The position numbers were made by a program, and so were the translations under genes. From the NCBI RefSeq assembly GCF_030272615.1, contig NC_081408.1, positions 306,779,950 to 306,843,949 of the forward strand: 64,000 bases of DNA, in the 5' to 3' direction. Of this stretch, positions 23,608 to 35,109 are shown one piece after another. Origin of the DNA: Cryptomeria japonica. Lineage: Eukaryota; Streptophyta; Pinopsida; Cupressales; Cupressaceae. Below the pieces are notes generated by a model. It was not told the DNA's origin. It searched no databases and saw only the letters and a program-made list of their open reading frames with translations. Position 1 is the first letter of the stretch. Each line of letters starts with the position of its first letter.

Positions 23608-26368
23608 TGATCAAAGATGGGATCAGATTGGGAAGTCATGATATTGTGATCTTGATTTAGGCTACGAGTCATTTCCTTTGACTGAGTTTCTTTTTTCTTG
23701 GTTTGATAATGAATGGTCATATGAATGATCAAAGTTGATGTTTTTGATAGGTTGACTTAAAGAAATTTACTCCTGTTGATAAGGGTCCTAGGACTAGGTA
23801 GTCTCTTCTTTAACTTAGTTTTGTGATGAAGATTTTCTCTTTTCAAAATATGAGGAGTGGTCATACACGAATGATCAATGGTTTTCTTTGATGTTTGGAT
23901 TGAGATACTCTATTTGGAAACTTAAGTCTACTTTTATCAAATGAAGGTTTAGATGCCCCCTCATGACAAAGTGCGTCAAATGATATGGATAAAGTCTCCC
24001 GATATGGAAACTTGATTTGACAACTTAAGGTTTAAACTTGGTATGTTGTTTGATAGAATCCTTTAGATGATGGACCTTTTGATCAAGGTGATGATAATAC
24101 CTGATTTTGATAGGATAAAGTCTTATCTTTAACTCGTTTTGGATTTGACAACTTTTGTTCTAAGACTGACTTGTTTGATTTGGAAATGATTTCTCTGGTG
24201 TTTTGATTTGATTTCTTGTGATCACGTTTGATATTGGACCTGAAAGGATACTCAAGAAGTTTGAAAACTTTTTCTAGAAAGGCTTGTTTCGCTCTCTGGT
24301 TTTCTGAGTTTTGACCATGTGCTAAGCCAGAGACTAGATGCGCTAAAAAAAATTCTCAATGCGCTAGAGAAAAGACTCCACGCGCTACACTACCCCCTAA
24401 TACACGCTAATTAGTTTATTTTTCGTTTACCTTGGTTCAAAAAGGTCATGCGCCAATATGGGCCACCAATGCACTAACTGTTAAACCCTAAGCGCTAAAG
24501 TTTGGCTTTCACGCGCTAAGCTGATGCTTCAACGTGCTAAACTGTTTTCAAAATGTGCTACTTGAAACTGCTAGAATTGGATTTCTATGAAGCGCTAATG
24601 TCAAGACTTAATGCGCTAAGATGAAGGTCTAATGTGCTAAAAGATGGTCCCCACGCACTAAGAAATTGCTCTCATGCGCTAAACTGCCCTGATATATTTT
24701 GACTTGGTTGTTTTTCTGTGATTTTTAAAATTTTTAACACTTGTGATTTTGATGGATGATTTCTTTTTGAATACTCAAGCTTACTAAGTCGAATAGATAA
24801 ACTCTTGATCACTTGGTTTGATATTCCCCTAATCTTGTTGGATGAAAGTCTTTCCTAAAAATAGTTGAAATGTTGATAACCATCTCAAAAGATGCTTTGT
24901 TGGATTTGGAAATCTTCTCCACCTTATGATTCTTCCTTGTTTGAACTGACTTTTGAGTTTGATTGTTGGATACTTTGCAAGATATTTTAACATTTGTGAC
25001 AAGAATACATAGCACACATGAAGACAATGATCATCCTAATACTAAACATTGAGTGTATATTCTTTTGAGAATGTGTTCAAATCCCCGATGTTATCATTGG
25101 TTTGATTTACAACAAAAGACACATCAGATAGACTCTTTATTCAAAGGTCATTGACAATATCATAGCCCACTAGTCTCGATACTCCATCAGCTCAAACAAC
25201 CTTGTCAGCCCCTAGGGGGTGCTTGTTTTTTTGCCTTTTGCCAAAAATTAACTCAAAGTGAATTGCTTCACAATCAAGTAGTTATCTTGGGAGATATATG
25301 GTGAGTAATCTTGGGGGCGGATTCTTCCCCACCCTTGCACTATGATATTGCCAATGTTTGGCAACTAACTCGGTTCAAAGTTTCTAATGCTAAGGTTCTT
25401 AATCAGGCTTCCTGTTCGGTTGTCAGTGATAAACTCCCTCAGGAGGCTTCCCAACCTTTAGAACAAAGGCTTTACGTATCTCAAGGATAATGGGGGAAAG
25501 TTAATCGCTGCGCGCAACCATTAAAAAGGACTTTCATCACTTTTCACTTTTGATTATAGTGGGTTGGAATACTTGGCATCAAAGTTGTTTCCCACTTAGG
25601 TCATTCCCTTCACACCGGCCATAAATGGCTTTAAGAGTTGATTTCAACCCTTCAGGAAGGCAGGCCTGCTAAAGGATTTATTGCTTGAAGTAAAGAAAGC
25701 TTTAAGAGTGGTCTGGATTTTTGATCACCCAGTTAAAGGGAGAGCATATTCCTTCCACTTTTGAGACAAGGCAAACAAGGTTCTTTTTAGCCTTCAAGAC
25801 AATGATTTGATAACTTCTATTTGGAGATGTTGCTCCAACAAGCATGATGTTCTTTTTAACCTTTCATAGCAAAGTGTGTATTTCCAAAACTTTTGTAAAA
25901 CAAGTCTGGTCAACAAAGTAAATCGTGAAGTTTGGTCAACAAAATTAAAGTTGATAGGGGAAAACTTTCCCTCTTTGCCTTGCACAAAATGAAGATGAGG
26001 TTCTTTTACTTTGAAAAATGAAGTGAATCCTTTTAAACACCAAAGGATGGTGAGGTTATTTTTAAAACTTGTGCCAAAGTAAAGATTGTTGGTTCTTTTT
26101 ACAGCTTCCAAAATGAAGTGTTTTTCCTCTAATCTTGCAAGAAAGCAAATATGAAGTTGTTGTTCTTTTTACCTTGCAATAAAGAAAAGATGAAGTTTTA
26201 TTTTTAAAACACCAAAAAGGAAGGCATGAAGTTCATTTTATGCATCCAAATGAAATGATGAGGTTTATTTTAAATTGTGCAAAAAGGAGAGTGAGTTCTT
26301 TTTAACCAACTTTTGTTGAAAGAAAGTAAAAAAAAGAAACTTAAAGCCTCTAAACTAACTCCTTCCCC
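23608..26368 (+). other. element IV leader-like non-coding spacer
   Basis: No coding region is supported. It holds a cluster of GCGCTAA motifs (24308-24690), a stretch with GGGGGCGGATTCTTCCCCACCC near 25313, and from about 25780 onward short repeated phrases such as GTTCTTTTTA and AAAATGAAG with poly-A and poly-T runs. Length, position after a primer site and low complexity fit an untranslated retroelement leader. Confidence 0.5.
24308..24690. repeat. GCGCTAA motif cluster
   Basis: I count about 16 occurrences of the heptamer GCGCTAA or close variants (GTGCTAA, GCACTAA, GCGCTAC, GCGCTAG), usually preceded by A-T or A-C and spaced about 20-40 bases. GTGCTAA and GCACTAA are what CpG deamination on either strand would give from GCGCTAA. 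This is an interspersed short-motif array and not a simple tandem repeat. Confidence 0.75.
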
Positions 26369-26809
26369 TGCACAAAAAAAATATTAAAACCTGCACATAG
26401 TCCGTGATCAAATGTTAGTGTGGGCTTACACAAGCCTAAATTCTGATCTTGGTTACAAATTTTACAATCCTGATCCTGAAATGCCCTGAAATTTGACTAA
26501 GTTTGAAATTTGGAAGATCTTCCAAAAACTAGATTTTGCATTATAACTCCTAGAGGTCCGAAACCCCTCTCAAACATCCTGACAATATATATGGAATATA
26601 ACTTAAAGTATAAGAAAGAGAAAAGAGAAGAGGAAATGTCACTTATATTTAAATTTTATATTCCAAGGACCATGGTGATGCTATACTGGCCAGAGAAGAC
26701 ATACATTATGAAGTCCTTTGACATATCCGGGTTAGACAACACGAGGGTTGAATAGATAGCGTCTTTGATTCTATCAAAAGCTCTTTTGGCTTTAGGAGTC
26801 CATTTGAAA
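26369..26809. repeat. right arm of long inverted repeat
   Basis: This is the partner of 23015-23446. It appears to be the parental arm, because its outer end runs without a break into the RT coding region (26656-27066), while the left arm stops abruptly inside repeat A. Confidence 0.88.
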
Positions 26810-27066
26810 TGTATATCCTTTTTTAGCATTAGGGTGATGGGTCTTATAATTCTAGCAAAGTCCCAAATGAAACGACTAACAAAGTTGACTTTACCTAAAA
26901 AAGACTGGACTCCCTTTTTCTTGACCGAAAGGGGGAGATATTTTATGGCTTTGACTCTGTCCAGGTCAATGGAAATGCCTTCTTTTGATACTATATGCCC
27001 AAGTAACTCGCCTTGGGGGACACCAAAGATGCCCATTTCAAAAAATTTCTCTGCATTTCCAAATGA
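26656..27066 (-). pseudogene. element III RT thumb and RNase H start
   Basis: The sequence reads IFGVPQGELLGHIVSKEGIS, then a connection region (VQSFLGKVNFVSRFI, RPITLMLKKD) and FDRIKDAIYSTLVLSNPDM with KDFIMYVF, the usual start of the Ty3/gypsy RNase H. It stops after SITMVLGI and runs into non-coding DNA, so the rest of this RNase H is missing. Upstream, DHLE at about 27066 partly repeats DHFDNLE from the RT half at 31130. The gap may therefore not be a simple insertion, and the two halves could come from different copies. Confidence 0.8.
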
Positions 27067-27074
27067 TCATAAAA

Positions 27075-30000
27075 TGAGTCAGTTTGAATGGCCTAGTTAG
27101 AAAGGGGGTAGAATGGAGCCAATTGATTTTTGAAGGGTGAGGCTTGGGAAGCGTGTCCTACACCTTTCGTTTGGCCAATGCAATGATATGTAACTTTCAA
27201 ATTTCAATTTGGATCAATTTATCAAGTACCCATTTTGAGGGGTGAGTTGAAAGTGCATTTTAGGCACAAATGCAAATTTTATTGAGTAGCCTACTTTGGG
27301 TGTTTATATATTTTTCCCTATTGATTTTCATGGTAAAATTAAAAATGGATTCAATTATATGCATAAATATGAGTCAGCATGCAAATTTTCAAGTCTTTAT
27401 GAATCCATTTTCTCAGTTTTCAAAGCTCGGTCTGTTTGCAGTTTGTATGTTTTGACAAGTCCCTGTTTCAGGACCTAGTCGGAGCCCTGTTTTGCATAAG
27501 CGTAAAAGTTACCTCCGTAAGTTTCATGACAGAATGTTTGTCCAAGATACTTTTGGTATAAATGATAAGCTATGTTTCCAGTTTCAAGCTCCTACTAATC
27601 CGCTTGATTGATTTTCAAAAGGGTTTCTTAGGCCGTCTGTTTCAGTGCTCCGTACTTTCATTGCCACATCAGTTAAAGTAGCCATTTTTATGAGCACGCC
27701 ATTTGCACCTAGTCAGCTTCTCGATCGAATTGAGTATTCTAAGTTTTGATGTGTACTTCAAGGTACCTATGTCTCAGATTTGAAGGTCTACGAAGGTCGT
27801 TTGATATTTTTAAGAAAGGCATCATGAGTTGCCTGAACATTGACTTCATCGGGTCCGCAGTGTCAACAAAACCAGTTGGTCATTTTCGACAATTAATATC
27901 TCTTCGCTCGGGATTCGTCTTGAGAAACCGTTTGGTAGAGTTCATTCTTGTATATCAGAGTACATGCCTATCAGATGGCAAAGTCCAAAAAGGTGTTTTG
28001 ACTAGTTTGAAAATTACATCTTCGTGATTAAATGCGAAAAATGTGGCGCAGGCGCCTGAAAGTTACAAAATTTAGTTTGATGATCCAAAAATGGTGTCGA
28101 TCGATTCCAGAGGTATGTTTAAGGTGCCTGAGGTATTCCAAAGGTTAGTTGAATGAAAATGAATTTTTTTTTAGTCGGACCCACTTTGGGGCCCGACTTG
28201 ACTTGCCACTCCATGTGTCTTTCAGGCAAAGTTTAAATTGTTATTTTGCAATCATATGTTTATATGATTTAACTATCAAGGAATGGCATTTATATCATTG
28301 ACAAGAAGAGATTTGTGGAGTTTGGGATAAGTGTTCAGCGACATTTTTAAAGATGAAATGTTACCAGAAAGCAAATTGGAAGGTGAAGAACATGGCTAGC
28401 TGAAAAGGTTTTATAAACTTTCAGGCATTTGCAATTGCATTGCAATGTCTTCCCTGCTAATGGTGAAGGCAATTTGATGAATTTCCAAATCAAATGTAAT
28501 TTGTGGTGTAAATCAAATTCTAATACCCTCTACCAGTCATCCTCCTTTGCCAGCCTTGCTAATGAAGAGGCATTTTGTAATTTCAAATGCCAGGTAGACC
28601 ACATTAAAAAATCAGTCATCAGACTTTGATAAAGTAAATGCCAAATCTTCCAACCAAATGCATTGGCAAGCATAATGCCTAGCCAGGTCCTCCCTCTCTG
28701 CTGTAGCATGGTGAGTAGACTGCAGAAACATTTCAGCAAATACAATGGCAGGTGTCTCTCCATCTCACGTGGCATGTTTGAAGCTACATAAACTTTGAAG
28801 TAAATGCAAATGGAAAATGCACATTGGCAGCAATCTCCCTTTGAGTGGAGTGGTGGTTGAAGAAAATGCAGAAACTTTCAGCCAATGCAAACACTTGCTA
28901 GCCTCCTCCTTGCATGCAAGCTGGAAGATGGAGTATGGTGTGGGAAAAGACAATGAAACCCCAAGCCAATGCAATGATGTGAGGTACAGCTGCATGGAGT
29001 TTAGACTTCAATGTTAAAAACACTACTTAACAATTGCAATCGGCAGTTTAAAGCATGCAAATCTCCCTCTGTGTGGATCTTCAGGCATAGTCTTTGAATG
29101 CAGTAGCACGTTGAAGATGGAGAAGGGCATCATAAACTCCAGCAAATGCAATATCAAATGCAAATAGCAACAGTCCTCCCTTATCCATTGCGTGGTATGG
29201 TGGAGGAGTGTCAAGCTCTGGTGTTTGGTGAGCGTTTAAAACAGTAGCAAATGACTTGGCATCTCAAAGCCAAACTCCATCGCCCTTGCCAGCATCCTCC
29301 CAGGCATGTGGTGTGTGAAAAGGTTTTAAAATTTCAATCAAATGCAAAGAGGAGCCATGAAGTCTCAGAAATCTCTTCAAAAGTGTAGTCCCAGGCTTGA
29401 GTATTTATCCCATATTGCCTGGGCATTGAGATATTTTAATATTTATAAGCAAGGCTTTACACAAGTATAGTGTCGAAAGCTTGAGGCTTTTGACGAATGG
29501 TGTCGATTGGGCGCCCAAGTGGACCCCACACACATGAGCGCGCATCCTAAGGTGAATACGAAGGCTGACAAGTGGCGACCAGGTGGACCCCACGCAGGCA
29601 CGGATCTCGAGGCAGGTGAGTTTTGCAGAGAAAAGGTGAGTTAAAGATCGAGCAAGTTACCGGAGTCTATGGTGTGCGTGGATTCATGAAGGAAAGGTGC
29701 AAGCTCGTTAGCCATTGCGAAATGGCGAAAGACAGGTGGCAGGTCCAGGTGGAGGTCCAGCTCGCGGGTCCTGTCCAATGGCGCTAAGGTGGCGATGACA
29801 TGGCGTACAGATGGCAGTCCAATGGCGCATAGGTGGTGGTGACGAGGTAGTCTAGGTGGCGAATCAGTGAGGTGTCATCCCAGTGGATCCCATCAGCCAA
29901 TTGGAAGCTACCATGTGGTAGGACGCAGGGCCAAAAATGGATTAAAAATCAAATTTAAATGTATAGTGCAAACTATATAAAAATTTGAAAAATTTAAATG

Positions 30001-31129
30001 ATGTGCACACATGAAGGATTAATTTGCCCAGAGGTCCATTTTTGCCCAAAATACCAAGTATCATATATCATCGGAAAGCTCTCAGGATGAGGAATGTAGT
30101 TATGGAGTTATTTTAAACAAATATGGGATATTTCAAGAGAATTTTCCATGGGAAAGAGAAAGGAAAGTGAAATTCAATTAGAAGAAAAGACACTTGGCAA
30201 ATTCTGATGAATTCTGATATTTTTCCCTCCTCTTCTTATTCCCATTTTCTTCTCATTGTAAGGGTTCCAGAATTCTATGAGAGTGCTCCAGTTTTCATGG
30301 CTTCCAGTTCTGAACTTCTTGACCCAAATTTGTAAAATTCTTTGGTTTGTTTCAGGGTACAGAGATTACATTGTAGGATAGTAAATTGTTTTCTAGTTGC
30401 AGATCTTACTTGTGTCAGGCATGAGTAAATTTCCCACATTATTGTCTCTGTGTATGTATTTCATTATTATGAATTGAATCCTCAAGGAGGATGAAATTTG
30501 TCAATTTCAAGGAGATTGTGTGATTTGTTTATAGGTATCCTTCAATGAAGGCTTTAAACTCTGTAATCAGTCATGAATGATGGAATGTGTCCCAGATCTG
30601 ATGATTTTGTGAATAAATTGAGTAATGCATTAGTATAAGGTGTTAATGCAGGAATATTGTTCAAGGAAAACCAATTTGTAACTAGGATACACATTTGCAA
30701 TTATTTGTGTGACTTTGTTGCCCAATGAACAAGGCATTGGTCTTGCAGATTTGGGGATAGTTTCAGATTTGCAATTAAAGACAAATATAATTCCCTTTAT
30801 GTTTAGGGGTTTGTGTTGTATCCTTCCCAAGCTCTGTTTCACCCATTATTTGTACAAGACCTAGAAAATATGTATGTGTTATCTAATTTGTTGATTTTGT
30901 GGAATGGTTTATCTGCTCCATTGATGTTGTCATGGTGAGTAAATGAGTTTGATTCAGTGCATCAAAAGGGTGTCCCCCCCTAGGTCTAGTAGAACCTGAA
31001 GTGCAAGAGGATCAATTAGGGTCTTATGTTATGTTGTCCAAGCCCTGAGGTTCTTCATAGATTGAATTGGCTACTTCATAGATCGATTGCAGGTGTACTT
31101 GGGTTAATCATTTTTGATGACCAACATTA
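27075..31129. mobile_element. about 4-kb non-coding insertion in RT
   Basis: The segment starts TGAGTCAG and ends GACCAACA (TG...CA, as an LTR would) and interrupts the RT reading frame. No TSD is visible (right flank ttagg, left flank taaaa). It contains no gene. It holds degenerate repeats around 28540-29300 (recurring GCCAATGCAA, TCCTCCCT and GCATGG phrases), a GC-rich GGTGGCG area and AT-rich leader-like DNA. It may be a very long solo LTR or several fused fragments. Confidence 0.45.
29480..29940. repeat. GC-rich area with recurring GGTGGCG motifs
   Basis: This local GC-rich island has many short related phrases: GTGGCGACCAGGTGGACCCC, CAATGGCGCTAAGGTGGCGA, CAATGGCGCATAGGTGGTGG and TAGGTGGCGAATC. 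GTGGACCCCA-type phrases occur twice (about 29519 and 29583). No ORF pattern explains it. Its base composition contrasts sharply with its AT-rich surroundings. Confidence 0.55.
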
Positions 31130-32012
31130 GGGAAATCCCAAATTCAAGACATTTTTTGAAGACCAACTCGAGATTATCAAAATGATCACCTCGGTGTTTG
31201 GAAAATATAGTTAGGTCATCTAAGTATATCAAAATGATCCTATTAATGAGTTCTTTAAAAGCCAAATCCATGGCCCTTTGAATAGTTGCTCTAGCATTTG
31301 ACAACCCGAAAGGCATCTTCTGGTATGTGAACATCCCCCATTTGGTGGTGAACGTTGTCTTGTGTTGGTCTTCTGGTTTTACCAGTACCTGGTTGTACCC
31401 AGAGAAATCGTCGAGCAGCAAGAACATTTATGACCCTACCACCATGCTCAGTAATTGCTCCATTGATGGAAAAGGGTAGTGGTCTTTGAGAGACGCTTGA
31501 TTCAAATCTCATAAATCTACATAGAGCCAGATATCTCCAATCTTTTTCCTTACGAGCACTAGATTTGATACCCATGTGCTATGTTTTATGGGGTAAACGA
31601 TTCTTGATTCGATCAGCTTCTTCAGCTTCTGAGCCATGAGGGACTCAGTTTTTGGGTTGACCAACCTTTGCTTTTGTCGAACCAGCTTAGCTCCATCCAT
31701 GAGCTCAATGGTACGTTTAATGATGCTAGGATCGTATCCTTTTAAATCATCATAAGACCAAGGGAAGACGCCTACATATTCATCACAGTATTGGGCCAAT
31801 CTCTTTCGGTCTTTAGGGGAAATGCCTTTTCCTAGCTTGAGAACTCTCCCACTTCCTACTAACATTTTGGTATAATCCCCTTTGCTGGATGTGAGCTTCC
31901 ACTTATCATTTTTGGTGTCATCATGGTCAAACAGGTTCTCCAAAGTGATCAAATCATTTGGAAGCTTGTTGGATTTCAGCTGGATGATCTGATCTCCGTA
32001 GGCTTCTTTCAC
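31130..32012 (-). pseudogene. element III reverse transcriptase, N-terminal half
   Basis: The region opens with a linker (GDQIIQLKSNKLPNDLITLE, then VFPWSYDDLKGYDPSIIKR) typical of plant gypsy RT. It continues with the fingers and palm: KLKKLIESRIVYPIKHSTW, LVLVRKKIGDIWLYVDL, LLDDFSGYNQVLVKPED and MPFGLSNARATIQRAMD. The catalytic YLDD lies in IILIYLDDLTIFSKH. A frame change near 31540 and a stop near 31428 break it. It ends at CLEFGISL where the non-coding segment begins. Confidence 0.88.
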
Positions 32013-32090
32013 CTTAGGTTGCAGTTGATTTGCAAATCCTCTTGAGTTTTGGATGAATAAAGTGATCTTCTCATCGCTCTCAAAAACTTG

Positions 32091-32811
32091 TTAGTGAGTA
32101 TCATTATTAGGAATAGCCGGGCGGAGGACTACACAGATTGCTTGGGGGCCAGTGAGTAAGTCTGTTGTAGGGTCAAATTGTGATCCGATTGTGGTCATCC
32201 AGTCAACAACAACATTTAATTTCCGGGGGGTGCTTACAATGTTGAAAGCATCAAAACTCTCTATTAGATCCCATGTTTTGGCATGGTAGGATCTCATACA
32301 GATGTTTTTTGGCACTGGATATCCCTCGAACTTGATGGACAACCAGCACAGAGTCGCCTAGGACCTTCAATTTTTTAATGCCCATCCTCTCCGCCAGGCT
32401 CGGGCCTTGGATCAATCCCTCGTACTCTACTTCATTGTTAGAAAATGCAAATTGTAATTGGAAAGGCTTTGAGATATGTTTGCCTGAGGGAGGTGTGAGA
32501 TAAATTTCGGCTCCGGAGCCCATCTTGCATCTTGCACCGTCGAAGTGCAAGGTCCATATTGCTGAAGACAACTGCTCATTGGAAAATGGTTCTTTCGTAA
32601 GCTTTGGGATGATCTGGTTTTCATAAAAAATGCAATAGGTACCCAGGCCGGTGGCATGGTAGTTAGAAAAAGGATCAGAGTCTATGAACTCATTCAGGAA
32701 AACTTCCTGCTCGGATGAAATCTCCCCAGTCACTTCTTCATCTTCTAAGAGTTCTACCACTTTTCTTTCCTCATTTGATATAGAAGTGTGAGTAGGCTCA
32801 AAATTAATCAT
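32091..32811 (-). pseudogene. element III extra RNase H-like domain before RT
   Basis: The motif set of an archaeal/plant-type RNase H is present. The first Asp lies in WTLHFDGARCKMGSG, the Glu in NNEVEYEGLIQG, the second Asp in KVLGDSVLVVHQV, and a final Asp in LNVVVDWMTTIGSQF after a frameshift near 32300. An acidic linker precedes it. It lies between protease and RT, in addition to the usual RNase H after RT. Tat-type plant elements are known to carry an added RNase H. I believe a position before RT also occurs in related plant polyproteins, but I could not check. Confidence 0.8.
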
Positions 32812-33057
32812 GGCCTGGTCAACTACATGCTCAACATGGAGGGGTTCTGAGAGGATTTTTAGCTTGGTGTCATGCTGGGTGCGGAGGATGAGATGGGACT
32901 AATCTAAGGACAGATAGCCTCCTATTTTAACAATGAAGTCTTAGGAAAGACAGAGCCTGAAAATAGGAGGGATGTCGATGACCACTACTTCTTGGGACAT
33001 CGAAACATTTGGACATGCGAATAAGGTCAGAGGAAGGATTTTAATAAGACCTATGGT

Positions 33058-33735
33058 CTAGACCCTGTTCCCGTCAAGTTGCACAACCCCCCTATTCAAA
33101 GGTTCATACCTGATGTTCAACACCTCGGTGATTTGCTTAGACGTGACGACGGTGCTAGCTCCAGAATCTATCATGGAATTATGTAATAGTTTATCTCCAA
33201 CTATAAGGGTAAGGTAAAATGGGTTTGGTTTAGGCTTACCTTCTAGTTGAACTTTAAGGGGCAGGACCTGATTAGTCAACATGACTAGAGAGTGTGACTT
33301 GCTTGCTGCAGGTTGGAAACCCATTTCGTTGATCTGTGGAGACCTGGGCGCGCTCTCACTTACATCTTTTTTGCCATTAGACAGGGCCTCTTTCATCCGG
33401 TTCTTTTGCTCAAGAATACTCAAGAGATCCCACACAAAGACATGAGCCGGAGCTTTCTTCAGTTGTTCCACCACATCTACTATTTGAGGTATGGGAATCT
33501 TCGGCTCCTTCGGCTTATAGGGGATGAACTCTTTTCTCGGATAGGTAGAGCTGATCAGCGGTCGTTCAGGAGATTTGTCTACGGGTGTTCCTCTTGAAAT
33601 ATCGACACTCCCCAGTGAAACACCTTTCGGAGCGGAGGTTATAATCCGACTGCACAAAGGGGGCTCCATCCTTTGAAGTGGATGCGTTGTTGGTGAGCAT
33701 GGCATCCTCGTCCTCCATCCATGAGAAAAGCACAT
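33058..33735 (-). pseudogene. element III aspartic protease region
   Basis: Pro/Lys-rich linker sequence leads into the protease. The active site is SMIDSGASTVVTSKQI, with the DSGA triad element, preceded by LTLIVGDKLLHN. The end of the gag frame overlaps its start, consistent with a decayed gag-pro junction. The enzyme would cut the gag-pol polyprotein. It is followed by stops around 33058-32812, before the RNase H-like domain. Confidence 0.8.
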
Positions 33736-35050
33736 GGTCTGGGGCCATCTCTATCTCTTGCTGCAACAACATACCCGGAGATGTATACACGAACTCATCT
33801 GGCGCCATGCCTAGACTTCTTTGTTCTCTAACCTTTTGTTGCAAGTTTCCTCTTGGGCAATTTCTCAGAGCATGAGCATTGTTACATGGAAAGCACCAAG
33901 AATTGGTATCATCCGCAAGGTTATTTTGACCCACTATCATCTCCTTACTAGTGGTTGGATAGATAGTTTGCAATGGATTTAGGACTGGGACTATTCGACC
34001 ATTCAGCTGGGAAGGTTTATCAGTACGGTGATTTGTATATTGGTTATGTTGGTATGGAGGTCGATTCCCTTGGAAACTTTGCTGGAAGGGAGGTTTGGCG
34101 GGCGAGACTTGGGCTCTCTTTAGATTGACAATCTCATTTGAGAAGGATCTCAAGAGATTCTTCATATCACTAACCTTGACAGCCAAAGAGGATGGCGAGG
34201 GAGCGAGATATGAATATATAGACTGTGGAGCAGATGTACTAGGAGTGGCTTCTTCTAACACTTGAGGAGATATCTCAGGAAAGACTAGCATGATAGGGGG
34301 GGGAGCGAGCTTCTCGACATTGATTAGGTTGTTTTTCGCTTGGACTGCTATGTCTAATGCTTGTGGGAGAGTATTGCCTCCTAGAGATTGAATCATCACT
34401 GATATGTCAAAATTGAAAGCTTTGAAGTAGAATACAAAAGCCATATCCATCGGGGGCGAGCAGACAAAGCTATCCTCTATTGAGTCTATTAAAACCTTAG
34501 ATTAAAATTAGTTAGTGCTTCCTGAGGGGGCCTCTTTATTGTGATCAATTGATGCATCAAAGATGATTTACCAACCTTATCAGAGAACGTCTGGAAAAAA
34601 ATGGTCTCCCAACTGATCCCAATCTCCTATAGTGTTAGGGCCCAATGATCTGAACCAATCCAAAGCTCTTCCTGTAAAAGAAGTTATAAGCAATCTTAAG
34701 GCTACATTTTGTTCGGTAATTCCATGGACAGTGCAGACAGTGACTACATCTTGTAAATGCTCCCCAGAAGTTTTATGACATTCTCCAGTGAACTTGGGCA
34801 CAACTTTTAGCGTGGTTGTAGGGATAGCTCCCTAGACTATGGGTGGAGTTGAGGGAATGAGGGGGCTCCCGTTATCCCAGGTCACAAAATTTATGGGGGG
34901 AATGTGTGTCATTGTTGCATAGGTGACTATAGGGAAAGTGGGAAAGCTTCATGAGGATGAAGATGTGGTTGAATGCACAGTCACCAGAGGTGGTAAGAGA
35001 ATGTGAGGATTTAAAGTTGTATGACTCCTGGTGACAGGCCTACGACTCAT
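33566..35050 (-). pseudogene. element III gag
   Basis: A start ATG (MSRRPVTRSHTTLN) lies about 60 bases past the 5' LTR. The capsid-type core reads VALRLLITSFTGRALDWFR and IGDWDQLGDHFF, matching the retrotransposon gag family. A frameshift follows near 34590. The later part (34450-33566) is Pro/Gln-rich with one zinc knuckle, CFPCNNAHALRNC, whose spacing (C-x2-C-x3-H-x4-C) is one residue short of the classical form. Confidence 0.82.
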
Positions 35051-35082
35051 AAACTATCTCAGAGTTATATTTGAACTTGAGG

Positions 35083-35099
35083 TCCCATTGGGCGTGCCA
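35083..35099 (-). other. element III primer-binding site candidate
   Basis: The minus-strand sequence TGGCACGCCCAATGGGACC starts ten bases after the 5' LTR end. TGG start and position fit a primer site, but I cannot name the tRNA. The spacing is longer than usual. Confidence 0.55.
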
Positions 35100-35109
35100 G
35101 AAAAAGAAT

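Noticed and set aside
24308-24690. CRISPR-like array of short repeats
   Set aside because: The repeats are heptamers with irregular spacing in plant nuclear DNA. There is no repeat-spacer structure.
29880-29895. GGATCCCATCAGCC resembling part of 5S rRNA
   Set aside because: Only about 12 bases match and none of the rest of 5S rRNA is present.
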